A program made the translations under genes and the position numbers. Of a stretch of 36,530 bases of DNA, positions 16,201 through 23,263 are shown in pieces; position 1 is the first letter of the stretch, and each line of letters starts with the position of its first letter. The stretch spans positions 1 through 36,530 of the forward strand of contig CAKOMQ010000011.1 in the NCBI GenBank assembly GCA_934096715.1, given 5' to 3'. The notes under the pieces are model-generated. The model saw nothing but the letters and a program-made list of their open reading frames with translations, did not search any database and was not told the origin of the DNA. The DNA is from an uncultured Bacilli bacterium. Its GTDB lineage: Bacteria; Bacillota_I; Bacilli_A; RF39; UBA660.

Positions 16201-16786
16201 TTAAAGTCTTGACATTTAACAAATCTTTTAATGCATTATTCATATAACGATTATCGTTTGTAGTAAAATACAATTTTTTACCATTATCTGTGTAACCATT
16301 AATAGCCATGTTGTATAAGTGTCTTACAATTCTATATTGTTCAAATTGATAGCTTCCTGTTGAACTTTTCATTGGTGGAACTTCACTACTTAATCCATTT
16401 AATGAAAATAAATAGTTCCAGAAACGAGCTGCAACCACTGCACCTATATAGTCAACATTTTTTCCGCCCTTAGCATGTGTATAGATTTCTGCCATTCCAG
16501 CAGTATAAGCATTAAATTTTCTTGTTTTATTACTACCAACTTTTAATTCCTTTTTAGTTAAACAACTTTGCTTGATCATACTTGGATGTTGATAGCCTGG
16601 TTGAATACATAAAAGTGGTGTTCCATCAGTAAGGGTATGATACCAATATGGGTCATTTTGATCTCTACTAGTAAAATATTTTTCTTCTTTTGGATAAGCC
16701 GAACTGTTATCTCCTAAAGCGCTTACTTTTTCTGTAAGCATAAAACACATTAACAGTGCTACTATTAAATATAAACTCTTTTTCAT
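13229..16786 (-). CDS. Giant Cys-rich secreted protein of the pilus locus
   Basis: 1185 residues with a signal peptide (cleavage likely after VSALG). The segment after it (residues 47-70, HTLTDGTPLLCIQPGYQHPS, Cys60) resembles the thioester/TQXA domains of Gram-positive adhesins, and GAVVAARFWNYL stands where TED proteins have the second motif, but no reactive Gln is evident. The middle and C-terminal parts carry about 45 Cys in clusters (CHTSCDSC, CPNCPVTC, CHAYCDKC), implying many disulfides. There is no LPXTG motif and no C-terminal membrane helix. It shares one base (TAATG) with the stop of the preceding gene, whose product has a membrane anchor. Candidate adhesin or tip protein; function unproven. 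Confidence 0.75.
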   Translation of the reverse strand: MKKSLYLIVALLMCFMLTEKVSALGDNSSAYPKEEKYFTSRDQNDPYWYHTLTDGTPLLCIQPGYQHPSMIKQSCLTKKELKVGSNKTRKFNAYTAGMAEIYTHAKGGKNVDYIGAVVAARFWNYLFSLNGLSSEVPPMKSSTGSYQFEQYRIVRHLYNMAINGYTDNGKKLYFTTNDNRYMNNALKDLLNVKTLKQDNYNANTSGVAIGLSLEASQKALQYIKDAIDAAEKAVTKTPTAKIFNASKTEGGITYTSKDKRSKITVRKVEYSGLDKSKMNPYVTIAFDGSSNISFVNGFYAASDYNTALSIAQALRDGKTPSSGHLGNGTAESRTLNSYIKSSGSGTLYIINIFTKSSISSCIEDTYTIKIHANYKDGTANNEIYYYSCPNNPNTQAFVTTEKGTGVIGQKNKVKLNMCTKGSCEDYQQECEASGNANSQACQDYKKNYGKNLGEACAECTTKVENPACAEGEQQFNITEGVDKNGNSCGSVKNVKDCIVGQVDIANNSYEATTSGYPSASSNPYCKVFCTEDYNFTMPGAQTTNSGRYLVGLQTSISGTKSCYTNRIDTEQFETDIEQLRKKLIDAFNEWSYYYNGVNNYKSDSYDSGCHTSCDSCDVTKYIRTWDYDYVDSYSRLIRRTDGYSANDGTSYSCQYRTCVAWNDKGKCIARACVGSSYCHQGSDRNIGAYLSGILSTKLSVLQSALRAYTNAISQFNSCSLNINQNSVFSAANSSKWQMSYKFQPTIGFWYQDTYMSIAQNKQLNLVSGGTAGNFNAQVCNGDVDSTYGTCIGGSWVDARYGHNNNSINKITCYATGRSTYTCGNISIDYSSEKYVKQSMSASGTYRLPSQYYIIFPGGKTVTDKVEGASLLEEKLPISLNAAAGTYTYTLTVQGLGEYYNNNKTGRIWGDSDSVMYTALESDNACKADGALKSNQHDNGTNGEYVCAYKINCPNCPVTCVGDNCSTTVDCPGNNCHAYCDKCVFKLGKQNFTYRQISTDSINPNNRVLGANWNYKDNITTKTEMKACVATNEILATGEKAYDTDSKDNDVKVMKVNLTQSMINSIKKYNKDKESEGGFGDNSLECYSYNDGEKTYNGVFCYSKFLDEYVKGYSNKFTFYKDRLSTENARKGANNQCTGNNCYWTTWNQALDSGLSVTTNNCRYTEGKFTGIVDGDSKDAIGPSYR

Positions 16787-17505
16787 TATAACCCTAACTC
16801 CCTTTGCTTTTTAGTTTTAATAACTTTTACAACTATTAATGATGCTCCAATTATAGCAACACCACCAATAATATAGTATTTATAGTTATCTAAGAATTCT
16901 AAAGTAGATGTATACCATTTTTTAGTTTTCTTAACTTCTCCGTTATTATCTATTTTATCTTCTACAAATGCATCATGTTTCTTTACAAAATCTTCATAAC
17001 TTACATTAGTAGTAATGTATTCTTGACATAAATAGAAGTCTTTATCATCATCTCCACATTGAGTTGCATAATATTCATTAAACATTGGTAATGTAACATT
17101 TATAGTTTTTAATGCATCTCCTGGACAAGCAGATTCATCTGAACCATATATTTTAAAAGTATACTTCCTTATAAAAGATACGTCTTCTAATTTTTTTGAC
17201 CATTTACCATCAGTCATATCATTAACTCCAACATATATTTCTTCATCAGAATTTTTCTCTGTTCCAGTAACATATAATTCTTTTGAAACATTTGTAATGA
17301 TTAAGTTAAGAAATGGTTCATAAACTTCTGGAGCGTCTACTTCTTCATCTGGTTTTAAAACAGTTTTACCTTTTTCATAATCAATCTTAACATTAGCAGC
17401 CAATTTATTTAAATTAGCTTTATCTGTATATGTACAATCTGCATATGTATTTTTAGTTATTATTAATAATGAAAAAGCAAAGAATATTTTTAAGTACTTA
17501 TTCAT
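16786..17505 (-). CDS. Membrane-anchored surface protein, first gene of pilus operon
   Basis: 239 residues from the ATG at 17505. An in-frame GTG at 17517 exists, but the ribosome site AAAGTAGGTG lies directly before the ATG and overlaps that GTG. It has a signal peptide (MNKYLKIFFAF to TYA), an ectodomain with five Cys (DCTYTD, SACPGD, TQCGDD, YLCQEY), a C-terminal transmembrane helix (YYIIGGVAIIGASLIVVKVI) and a short basic tail. It is thus a type I membrane protein, the only such anchor next to the 1185-residue Cys-rich protein, with which it shares a base (TAATG). Probably they form a pair on the surface. No family recognised. Confidence 0.75.
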   Translation of the reverse strand: MNKYLKIFFAFSLLIITKNTYADCTYTDKANLNKLAANVKIDYEKGKTVLKPDEEVDAPEVYEPFLNLIITNVSKELYVTGTEKNSDEEIYVGVNDMTDGKWSKKLEDVSFIRKYTFKIYGSDESACPGDALKTINVTLPMFNEYYATQCGDDDKDFYLCQEYITTNVSYEDFVKKHDAFVEDKIDNNGEVKKTKKWYTSTLEFLDNYKYYIIGGVAIIGASLIVVKVIKTKKQRELGL

Positions 17506-17535
17506 TAGAAAAAACACCTACTTTCTTATATTTGA

Positions 17536-17564
17536 ATTTTATCATATAATTAATGGTTATTCAA
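17536..17564 (-). promoter_or_regulatory. Promoter of the pilus assembly operon
   Basis: Minus-strand -35 TTGAAT (17564-17559), 17-bp spacer, -10 TAAAAT (17541-17536). The leader would be about 25 bases with the ribosome site for the ATG at 17505. It lies in a divergent intergenic region of about 105 bp. Confidence 0.6.
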
Positions 17565-17572
17565 GTTTGAAA

Positions 17573-17601
17573 TTGCATACTTTTCTATATTATGTTATAT
17601 T
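17573..17601 (+). promoter_or_regulatory. Promoter of the CPBP protease gene
   Basis: Plus-strand TTGCAT (17573-17578), 17-bp spacer, TATATT (17596-17601), about 20 bp before the start at 17623. It is weaker than the divergent promoter. An alternative -35 (TTGAAA at 17567-17572) is also possible. Confidence 0.45.
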
Positions 17602-17622
17602 TAATTAGGGTGAATGTAAAGT

Positions 17623-18312
17623 ATGGAAAGATTTAAAAACTTTGGTATATTCATTTTAATATTTTTATTGTATCTAATGTTAAATATGTATACTAGTTCA
17701 TTTTTTATAAGAGATATTTATAGTGGAAATCAAGTTCTTGTTAATTTAGCGTTAATTGCTTCCAACTTTATTACTTTAATAATATTCGTTTTTATATATA
17801 GAAAGACAATTGTAAAAGATTTATATAAATTTAATAAGAAAGATTTTAAAACAGGATTTAATTATTGGATAACTGGGATAGTGTTAATGATACTTTTAAA
17901 TGTTGTGTTGTCAATAATTGGAGGAACACTTGTTGGTAATGAAGCTACTAACAGAGAGATAATTAAAAACTATTTACCATACGCAATATTCGGAATGTGC
18001 ATATATGCTCCCGTTGTAGAAGAACTAGTATTTAGAAGAGCCCTTAGACCTCTATTTAATAATAAATATTTATATGGCCTTACAAGTGGATTTATCTTCG
18101 GTTCAATTCATGTGTTTGATGAAATAGCAAATCTTTTATCAACTGGAGTTTTTACTATTAATTTATTATATGTTTTGCCTTATGTAGGACTAGGAATGTT
18201 CTTTGCGTTTAGTTATTATGAAACAGATAATATATATTCAACAATAACATTCCATGCAATCCATAATTTAATCGCAATAATTTTTAATATTTTAATGAAT
18301 GGTGGAATTTAA
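17623..18312 (+). CDS. CPBP family intramembrane metalloprotease
   Basis: 229 residues, about six to seven membrane segments. The CPBP/Abi motifs are present: EE of VVEELVFRR (E133, E134, R138), the second motif FIFGSIHVFDE with H163, and HAIHN near residue 216. These glutamates and histidines make the membrane-embedded metal site of Rce1-type proteases. Such proteins process prenylated proteins in eukaryotes; bacterial roles include bacteriocin immunity and surface-protein regulation. The last base of the stop is the first base of the next gene (TAATG), so the two are translationally coupled. Confidence 0.88.
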   Translation: MERFKNFGIFILIFLLYLMLNMYTSSFFIRDIYSGNQVLVNLALIASNFITLIIFVFIYRKTIVKDLYKFNKKDFKTGFNYWITGIVLMILLNVVLSIIGGTLVGNEATNREIIKNYLPYAIFGMCIYAPVVEELVFRRALRPLFNNKYLYGLTSGFIFGSIHVFDEIANLLSTGVFTINLLYVLPYVGLGMFFAFSYYETDNIYSTITFHAIHNLIAIIFNILMNGGI

Positions 18313-19118
18313 TGAAAAGAGTAATATGTGTAATTATACTTGTAATAATACTTATTGGAATATATGGAGTATACTTTGATACTAAAGGAATTAAAGTAAA
18401 TGAATATTCTATTGTAAGTAAGAATATGCCTAAGACTTTTAATGAATTAAAGTTTGTAGAAATATCAGATATATTATATAAAACTTCTTATAATTTAGAA
18501 GATATTAAAAAAATGGTAGATAAGGTAAATGAAATTAAACCAGATATAGTATTCTTTAATGGAGATTTATTTACAAAAGAATACAAAACAAGTAAGAAAG
18601 AAAATGAAGAATTAACTAAGTTATTTAAAAGTATAGATGCTAAAATATATAAGTATGCTATTATCGGAGATAATGACCAAGAATATATAGACACATATAA
18701 ACAAGTACTTAATGATTCTGAATTTATATTATTAGATAATGAAAGTAGATTATTATTTTATAAAGATATAAATCCTATTATTATTATAGGCAACAATGAT
18801 ACTAGTAAGATAGATGAATTATTATCTAGTGAAGTGGAATATTCTTATAGTATTGTACTTACTCATAAACCAGATAATTTTGATGTATATAAGGATAAGA
18901 ATATAGATTTAGTTTTAGCTGGTCATTCTCTTAATGGACAAGTTAGAATACCATTCTATGGGGGAGTTATTAAGAGAAATGGTGGTATAAATTATATAGA
19001 TAGTTATTATGAAAAAAATAATACTAATATGATTGTATCTAATGGTTTAGGAACTATCAAATATAATATTAGATTATTTAATAGACCATCTATAAATTTA
19101 ATAAGATTTACCAAATAA
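18312..19118 (+). CDS. Calcineurin-like phosphoesterase with degraded metal site
   Basis: 268 residues: N-terminal membrane anchor (about 4-22), then a YkuE-like metallophosphoesterase fold. The blocks are recognisable but key ligands are changed. DxH is ISDIL (D53 kept, His replaced by L55), GD is NGDL (D85 kept), GNH(D/E) is GDND (119-122), the THxP block keeps H185, and the GHTHGGQ block is GHSLNGQ (H205 kept, second His replaced by L207). Loss of several conserved ligands suggests a pseudoenzyme or altered metal centre. It is coupled to the CPBP protease gene and followed by a terminator. Confidence 0.85.
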   Translation: MKRVICVIILVIILIGIYGVYFDTKGIKVNEYSIVSKNMPKTFNELKFVEISDILYKTSYNLEDIKKMVDKVNEIKPDIVFFNGDLFTKEYKTSKKENEELTKLFKSIDAKIYKYAIIGDNDQEYIDTYKQVLNDSEFILLDNESRLLFYKDINPIIIIGNNDTSKIDELLSSEVEYSYSIVLTHKPDNFDVYKDKNIDLVLAGHSLNGQVRIPFYGGVIKRNGGINYIDSYYEKNNTNMIVSNGLGTIKYNIRLFNRPSINLIRFTK

Positions 19119-19121
19119 AAT

Positions 19122-19149
19122 GAACGTATTATTTACGTTCGTTTTTATT
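19122..19149 (+). terminator. Terminator after the phosphoesterase gene
   Basis: Stem GAACGTA/TACGTTC with a 5-base loop, then GTTTTTATTTT on the plus strand. The A/T-rich flank on the other side may let it also stop the convergent DUF1003 gene, whose 3' end it overlaps. Confidence 0.7.
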
Positions 19150-19626
19150 TTGATCTTCGATTAGTTTAGTAAGCTTAACTAGTTTATCATGGATATCTTC
19201 TAATATTAACTCACTTTTTAAATCTACTTTATAGTCAAACTGATTTCTAACACTATCTTTTTTTGCTTGTCTATTTTGACTCATCATGATAATTGGTGCT
19301 TGAATAGATGCTATACAAGATAAAACTAAATTAAGAAGTATAAATGGGTATGGATCAACAGCATTAACTGCCATTATACTATTAACTATAATCCATAGTA
19401 TTAAGAAGATAATGAATCCAATTAGAAATGGCCAACTTCCTAAGTATTTACTAACTTTATCAGCTATAACATCTCCACGTGTTTTAGTTTCATCATCACT
19501 TTTATCAACATCTACTACATAAGAGTTATCTAACAAGAAATCAATTAATTCTTGTTCTGTACGATTATTTAATTCTTCTTTTAATATTTCTTTTACTAAT
19601 TTTTCTTTTACTTTTTTTGTATTCAT
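19129..19626 (-). CDS. DUF1003 membrane protein
   Basis: 165 residues. The N-terminal half is charged and helical (a short coiled region around KEKLVKEILKEEL). Two transmembrane segments follow from about residue 68 to 115 with the DUF1003 hallmarks GSWPFLIGFIIFLILW, DPYPFILLNLVLS, CIASIQAPIIMMSQNRQ and DRxxxDYKVDLKSE-like text. The family is widespread and its function unknown. It follows the terminator of the upstream three-gene operon by 18 bp. No clear promoter of its own is seen. Confidence 0.85.
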   Translation of the reverse strand: MNTKKVKEKLVKEILKEELNNRTEQELIDFLLDNSYVVDVDKSDDETKTRGDVIADKVSKYLGSWPFLIGFIIFLILWIIVNSIMAVNAVDPYPFILLNLVLSCIASIQAPIIMMSQNRQAKKDSVRNQFDYKVDLKSELILEDIHDKLVKLTKLIEDQNKNERK

Positions 19627-19644
19627 AATAACCTTCCTTATAAG

Positions 19645-19669
19645 ATAAAAAAGAGTAGAAACTACTCTT
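19645..19669 (-). terminator. Terminator of the helical-protein operon
   Basis: Minus-strand stem AAGAGTAG, loop TTT, CTACTCTT, followed by TTTTATC. It overlaps the stop of the 95-residue gene. Confidence 0.7.
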
Positions 19670-19955
19670 ATAAAACTTCTACTACTTTAATATTTTTCTT
19701 TAATTTTTCAATTAAATCAGCAGTTTCATATTTATTAAATATATCTTTGAAATTACTATTATCCATTAAGAACATATCATAATATTCTAAGAATATTTCT
19801 TGATAATTAGTTACACCTAAATTTTTTAAAAATTCAATATTAGCTCCAACTAAATCTTTATTTTCTTTAATAGCGTCAATAAGTTTTTTAGGAGAGTTAT
19901 TTAAGAAATCAGCAATATCTTCTTTATTAAAATCATACTTCTCTAAAAATTTCAT
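19668..19955 (-). CDS. Small helical protein of unknown function
   Basis: 95 residues, predicted nearly all helical, no signal peptide or membrane segment. It contains NIEFLKNLGVTNYQEIFLEYYDMF, which resembles the segment NVEYVKEKGLEKAMFVDNIELLY of the 359-residue protein encoded two genes upstream. Both fit a short helical repeat ending in a glycine turn. It overlaps the preceding gene by four bases (ATGA). No family recognised; cytosolic and probably a partner of its operon neighbours. Confidence 0.7.
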   Translation of the reverse strand: MKFLEKYDFNKEDIADFLNNSPKKLIDAIKENKDLVGANIEFLKNLGVTNYQEIFLEYYDMFLMDNSNFKDIFNKYETADLIEKLKKNIKVVEVL

Positions 19956-20575
19956 CTTTGTGGTCCTCCTAAATCTTCAAAACTAGTAAAATCAAATTCA
20001 TTTTCTAAAGCTTTTCTAGTAGCTTCTAGTTCTTCTCTTATTTTACTATAATTATCAAACTCATTTGTATCTTTAGTTTCTTCTGTTTCTACACTGGGAG
20101 TTACAACTGGTTCTGTTTTTTCTTCTTCTAATTTTGTTGTAGGTTCTGTTTCTTGTACAGTAGTTGCATCTAAACCTTTAGATTCAACTTCACTTTTCCA
20201 TTTTGTAGTACTGAATAAGAATATCATATATTTTCCTTCAGCATCTTTATATTCTACATTATGAGCTTTACAATAATTAATTCTTTTAATTATATCTAAA
20301 ATATTATTATTTAGTCTTTTAGGTTCTTTAATAGCTAATTCTTTTTCTCCAACAGATTCTAGAATATTTAATTTATTTCTTAATTCATCAACACTGTTAG
20401 TTAGTAACTTTAATTCATTTGCTTTAGTTACTTTAATACCATTACTATCTAAGAAAGATAAAACATTCTTAAGATCTTCTTCGCTTGTTAAACTAAGAGT
20501 TGCGTAGAATTTAGGTAGTTTAGCTTTTTCTTTATCACTTAAATTATTTGATACTATATTTATTTTTTCTATCAC
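19952..20575 (-). CDS. Helical protein of unknown function with acidic linker
   Basis: 207 residues, no signal peptide. The N-terminal 110 residues are helical with repeat-like blocks (LKNVLSFLDSNGIKVTKANELKLL, then LRNKLNILESVGEKELAIKEPKRL, then INYCKAHNVEY). A low-complexity Glu/Thr/Pro/Val stretch follows (residues about 135-170), and a final helix EELEATRKALENEF. It is the middle gene of a three-gene unit. The repeat-like pattern, about 35 residues with a glycine turn and a following Pro, is reminiscent of mTERF/PPR-like helical repeats, but I would not assign it to them. Confidence 0.68.
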   Translation of the reverse strand: MIEKINIVSNNLSDKEKAKLPKFYATLSLTSEEDLKNVLSFLDSNGIKVTKANELKLLTNSVDELRNKLNILESVGEKELAIKEPKRLNNNILDIIKRINYCKAHNVEYKDAEGKYMIFLFSTTKWKSEVESKGLDATTVQETEPTTKLEEEKTEPVVTPSVETEETKDTNEFDNYSKIREELEATRKALENEFDFTSFEDLGGPQR

Positions 20576-20589
20576 AATAAGACTCCTTT

Positions 20590-21669
20590 CTAATAAGCAA
20601 TTAATGGTACTATTTTTGGATCAAGTCCACCAGTAATCATTTTATCTATTGCAGTATTTAATTCTTCATTATTATATTTAATTAATACTCTAGGATTTAA
20701 ATATACATCCATAGGTTCTTTACCAATTTCAATTAGTTTATTAATTTTATTTTTTAAATCTTTATCATATAGAAGTTCTATATTATCAACAAACATTGCT
20801 TTTTCTAAGCCTTTTTCTTTAACATATTCTACATTACTTCTTAATGTATCAACATCGTAGTTAGCAAGTATTTTAGCTAAATCATTATTAGTAAATTCTA
20901 AATAATCAAATCCAAGTTCTTTTAATAATTCAATTAATTCTTCTTTAGGATTTAATTTTCTATTTTCACTAACAACTTTAGCTTCTTCTAAAACTTCTGA
21001 TATAGATTTACCACTTGATTGGCTATCTTTAAATTTCTTATCATATTCAAATAAAGCATCTTCTGGGAACATTAATATTTTAGCTGCTTCTCTTTGTTCA
21101 TCTTCACTAAAATTAAATTCTTTAAGTAAACTAGTTATTGAATCTCTTGTGATATTGATGTTACCATCTAGTGCTAATTCAAAGTATTCATTTAGTCTCT
21201 TTTGATTAGCTATAGCTTCATTCTTTCTAATACCTAATTCTTCAATAGTAGTTATTGCTTTATTCATTTCATCTTCAACACTTACTAATTCTTCTTTAGC
21301 TTTCTTTGCTTCATTAACAACTTTTTCAATAGTAGCTGGTAATGTTTCACTTACTTTTTGACTAATTTTATCAGGATTAAAATCAATATTTAATTTACCT
21401 AATACAGTTTTAAAATCGTCAGTTTTAATAGTACTTAAGGCATTTTTTAATCTTTCACCTTCATCTGCAAGTGTAGCTTCTTCTTTTGTTAAAGACTCTA
21501 TTTTATCTTGTAAAGCAGATTTCATTTCAGTTGTTTTTTTCTTAGTATTTTCTGCTTTTTCCTTTTCTTCTTCCATTTTTGTTAATACAACACTGTCTTC
21601 TCCACGAAGATTATATAATTTATCTAACAAATTTTTTATTTCACTTGTTAACATTTTCATGTTACTCAC
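20590..21669 (-). CDS. Coiled-coil and helical-repeat protein of unknown function
   Basis: 359 residues. Residues about 25-165 form a long coiled coil (Lys/Glu-rich, for example KMEEEKEKAENTKKKT), followed by a short negatively charged region. A C-terminal helical-repeat region (about 240-359) has LLKELGFDYLEFTNNDLAKIL, VEYVKEKGLEKAMFVDNIELL, and KLIEIGKEPMDVYLNPRVL. No membrane segment. It is the first gene of a three-gene operon with a strong extended -10 promoter, so it is likely well expressed. Function unknown; shape suggests a scaffold or cytoskeleton-like factor. Confidence 0.7.
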   Translation of the reverse strand: MSNMKMLTSEIKNLLDKLYNLRGEDSVVLTKMEEEKEKAENTKKKTTEMKSALQDKIESLTKEEATLADEGERLKNALSTIKTDDFKTVLGKLNIDFNPDKISQKVSETLPATIEKVVNEAKKAKEELVSVEDEMNKAITTIEELGIRKNEAIANQKRLNEYFELALDGNINITRDSITSLLKEFNFSEDEQREAAKILMFPEDALFEYDKKFKDSQSSGKSISEVLEEAKVVSENRKLNPKEELIELLKELGFDYLEFTNNDLAKILANYDVDTLRSNVEYVKEKGLEKAMFVDNIELLYDKDLKNKINKLIEIGKEPMDVYLNPRVLIKYNNEELNTAIDKMITGGLDPKIVPLIAY

Positions 21670-21688
21670 TCCCTCTTATTATAAGATA

Positions 21689-21717
21689 ATTATAGCAAAA
21701 TTATTTTTCTTTGTAAA
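21689..21717 (-). promoter_or_regulatory. Extended -10 promoter of the helical-protein operon
   Basis: Minus-strand TTTACA (21717-21712), 17-bp spacer, TATAAT (21694-21689) preceded by TGC, giving TGCTATAAT. A GGGAG ribosome site follows before the ATG at 21669. Confidence 0.7.
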
Positions 21718-21791
21718 CTAGTTTTTTTAATAGTTATAAGCACTAACAGATATTAAGTAACTTGAATATACTATATTGAAATGGAGGAATA

Positions 21792-22778
21792 ATGAAAAAA
21801 TATTTTACTTATTTATTTACAATATTAATTATAAGTGTTTTTACGGGATTTTTAATTCTTAGATTTGAATCAAAAGATAATAAAGAATTAGAAAATATTA
21901 AAGTGGCTGAAGTCACTCATTCAATTTTTTATGCACCGTTCTATACTGCGATAGAAAATGGTTACTTTTTAGATGAAGGAATTAGTATAGAACTTATACT
22001 TACAAGTGGAAGTGATAATGTTGCCGCTAGTGTATTATCAGGAGATACACAAGTAGGTTTAGCTGGACCTGAATCTGCTATGTATGTATATAATGGTGGA
22101 GAAAAAGACTACCTACAAGTATTTGCTGGTTTAACTAAAAGAGATGGTCAATTTATATTATCTAGAAATAAAAATTTTAAATGGGAAGATTTAATTGGTA
22201 AAGAAATATTAATTGGTAGAAGTACTGGTATGCCTGGATTAAGTTTTATGAAAGCTTTAGAAAATAAAGGTATAGATAAAACAAAGGTTAAAATAAATGA
22301 CTCAGTTGAATTTGCTGAATTATCTGGCACATTTATTGGTGGTGTTGGAGACTATGTTAATTTATTCGAACCTACTGCTACTAAGTTAGAAAATAATAAG
22401 CAAGGATATGTTCAAGTTAGTGTTGGACTAGCAAGCAATGAATTTCCTTATACAGCATTCTACAGTCGTAAAAGTTATTTAAATAATAATAAAGAGTTAT
22501 TAACTAAATTTACTAATGCATTAAATAAAGGTATTAAGTATGTGTATGACAATAAAGAAGATATAGTAGCAGAAAAAATTCATAGTCAATTTAAAGATGC
22601 TAGTATAAACGATTTAACTCAACAAATTAAAAGATATAAAGAAGCTGATGTATGGCTAAATAATCCTTATATTGAAAAAGATTTTTATAATACTTTAAAT
22701 GACTTACTATTAGACAATGATCTTATTAAAAAATCTGTTGATTATAATAAAATTATAAACAATATGTATGAAAAATAA
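21792..22778 (+). CDS. ABC transporter substrate-binding protein (NMT1/ThiY-like)
   Basis: 328 residues. It has an N-terminal membrane anchor (about 4-24) with no lipobox Cys, then an NMT1/SsuA-type periplasmic-binding fold: EVTHSIFYAPFYTAIENGYF, GISIELILTSGSDNVAASVLSGD, VGLAGPESAM and GDYVNLFEPTA, the last matching the ThiY/THI5-like xxxxFEP motif. Such proteins bind pyrimidine precursors of thiamine or sulfonates. Substrate here is unproven, and no TPP riboswitch is seen in the 120 bp upstream. The ATG has ribosome site GGAGG. The ATPase gene overlaps its 3' end by 11 bp. Confidence 0.88.
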   Translation: MKKYFTYLFTILIISVFTGFLILRFESKDNKELENIKVAEVTHSIFYAPFYTAIENGYFLDEGISIELILTSGSDNVAASVLSGDTQVGLAGPESAMYVYNGGEKDYLQVFAGLTKRDGQFILSRNKNFKWEDLIGKEILIGRSTGMPGLSFMKALENKGIDKTKVKINDSVEFAELSGTFIGGVGDYVNLFEPTATKLENNKQGYVQVSVGLASNEFPYTAFYSRKSYLNNNKELLTKFTNALNKGIKYVYDNKEDIVAEKIHSQFKDASINDLTQQIKRYKEADVWLNNPYIEKDFYNTLNDLLLDNDLIKKSVDYNKIINNMYEK

Positions 22779-23190
22779 TCTAATAGAAATATCTTCTCTT
22801 AGTAAAAATTACCATACAAAATATGGTGAAATACCTGCGATAGAAGAAATTAACTTAAATATAGACTCTCATGATATTATAGCGATACTTGGTCCTAGTG
22901 GATGCGGAAAGAGTACTCTTCTTTCTATAATTGCAGGATTAGATAAGGAATCTAGTGGAGTTGTAAACAAGAAAAAAGATTTATCAATAGCATATATGCT
23001 TCAAAATGATGCACTATTTAATCACTTAACTATTTATGAAAATGCATTATTGGGTCTTAAAATTAAAAAACTATTAGATAAAGAACATTTAGAATATGTA
23101 GACTATTTATTTGATTTTTATAAACTAAATGATTTTAAGGATAAGTACCCTAGTAGTTTATCTGGTGGTATGAAACAAAGAGTTGGATGA
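22768..23190 (+). pseudogene. ABC importer ATPase, 5' part (split by mobile element)
   Basis: N-terminal 139 codons of a nitrate/sulfonate/ThiZ-type ABC ATPase. Walker A GPSGCGKST is at 42-50, Q-loop Q79, and signature LSGGMKQ at 131-137. After QRV the frame runs one codon (G) into foreign DNA and stops at TGA (23188-23190). The remainder lies at 27599-27940. The cut is between the signature and Walker B, so this fragment cannot act as an ATPase. Codons of the two parts join exactly through the 10-bp repeat to give 249 residues, a normal length, with no other damage visible. It is therefore an interruption, not a decayed gene. Confidence 0.95.
23176..23185 (+). repeat. Left attachment core (attL), CAAAGAGTTG
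   Basis: Left copy of the 10-bp direct repeat, in frame as CAA AGA GTT G within the ATPase signature region (QRV). To its right the element begins GATGAATATA. Joined to the right end it gives a dyad TATATTCA-AAGAGTTGGA-TGAATATA, typical of serine-recombinase attP symmetry. The central dinucleotide of that dyad is GT (23182-23183), the probable crossover. Confidence 0.85.
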
Positions 23191-23225
23191 ATATAATATA
23201 GACACAGTTAGAAAAAATTAAGACA

Positions 23226-23257
23226 TTAAAAAAGTCTTGCTATATTTAGCAAAACTC
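23226..23257 (-). terminator. Terminator of the element's minus-strand cargo
   Basis: Minus-strand stem AGT-T-TTGCTA, loop AATA, TAGCAA-G-ACT followed by TTTTTT. It lies just past the stop of the 123-residue gene and before the left boundary of the element. Confidence 0.75.
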
Positions 23258-23263
23258 TTAAAA

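Noticed and set aside
17506..17517. GTG start at 17517 for the first pilus gene
   Set aside because: The GTG lies within the ribosome site for the ATG at 17505, and the signal peptide starts naturally at that ATG.
4695..17517. Type IV secretion/conjugation system
   Set aside because: VirB2-like double-helix proteins are present, but VirB4/VirD4-type ATPases, a relaxase and VirB6/VirB8 proteins are absent, while the ATPase and TadB/TadC-like proteins indicate a Tad-type machine.
21670..21791. TPP riboswitch upstream of the ThiY-like binding protein
   Set aside because: The conserved CUGAGA and the other THI-box blocks are not present in the 120 bp; the region holds only the divergent promoter and a ribosome site.
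23161..23190. Frameshift or ordinary decay of the ABC ATPase
   Set aside because: The missing half is present 4.4 kb downstream, in frame and joined through an identical 10-bp core, so insertion explains it without any mutation.
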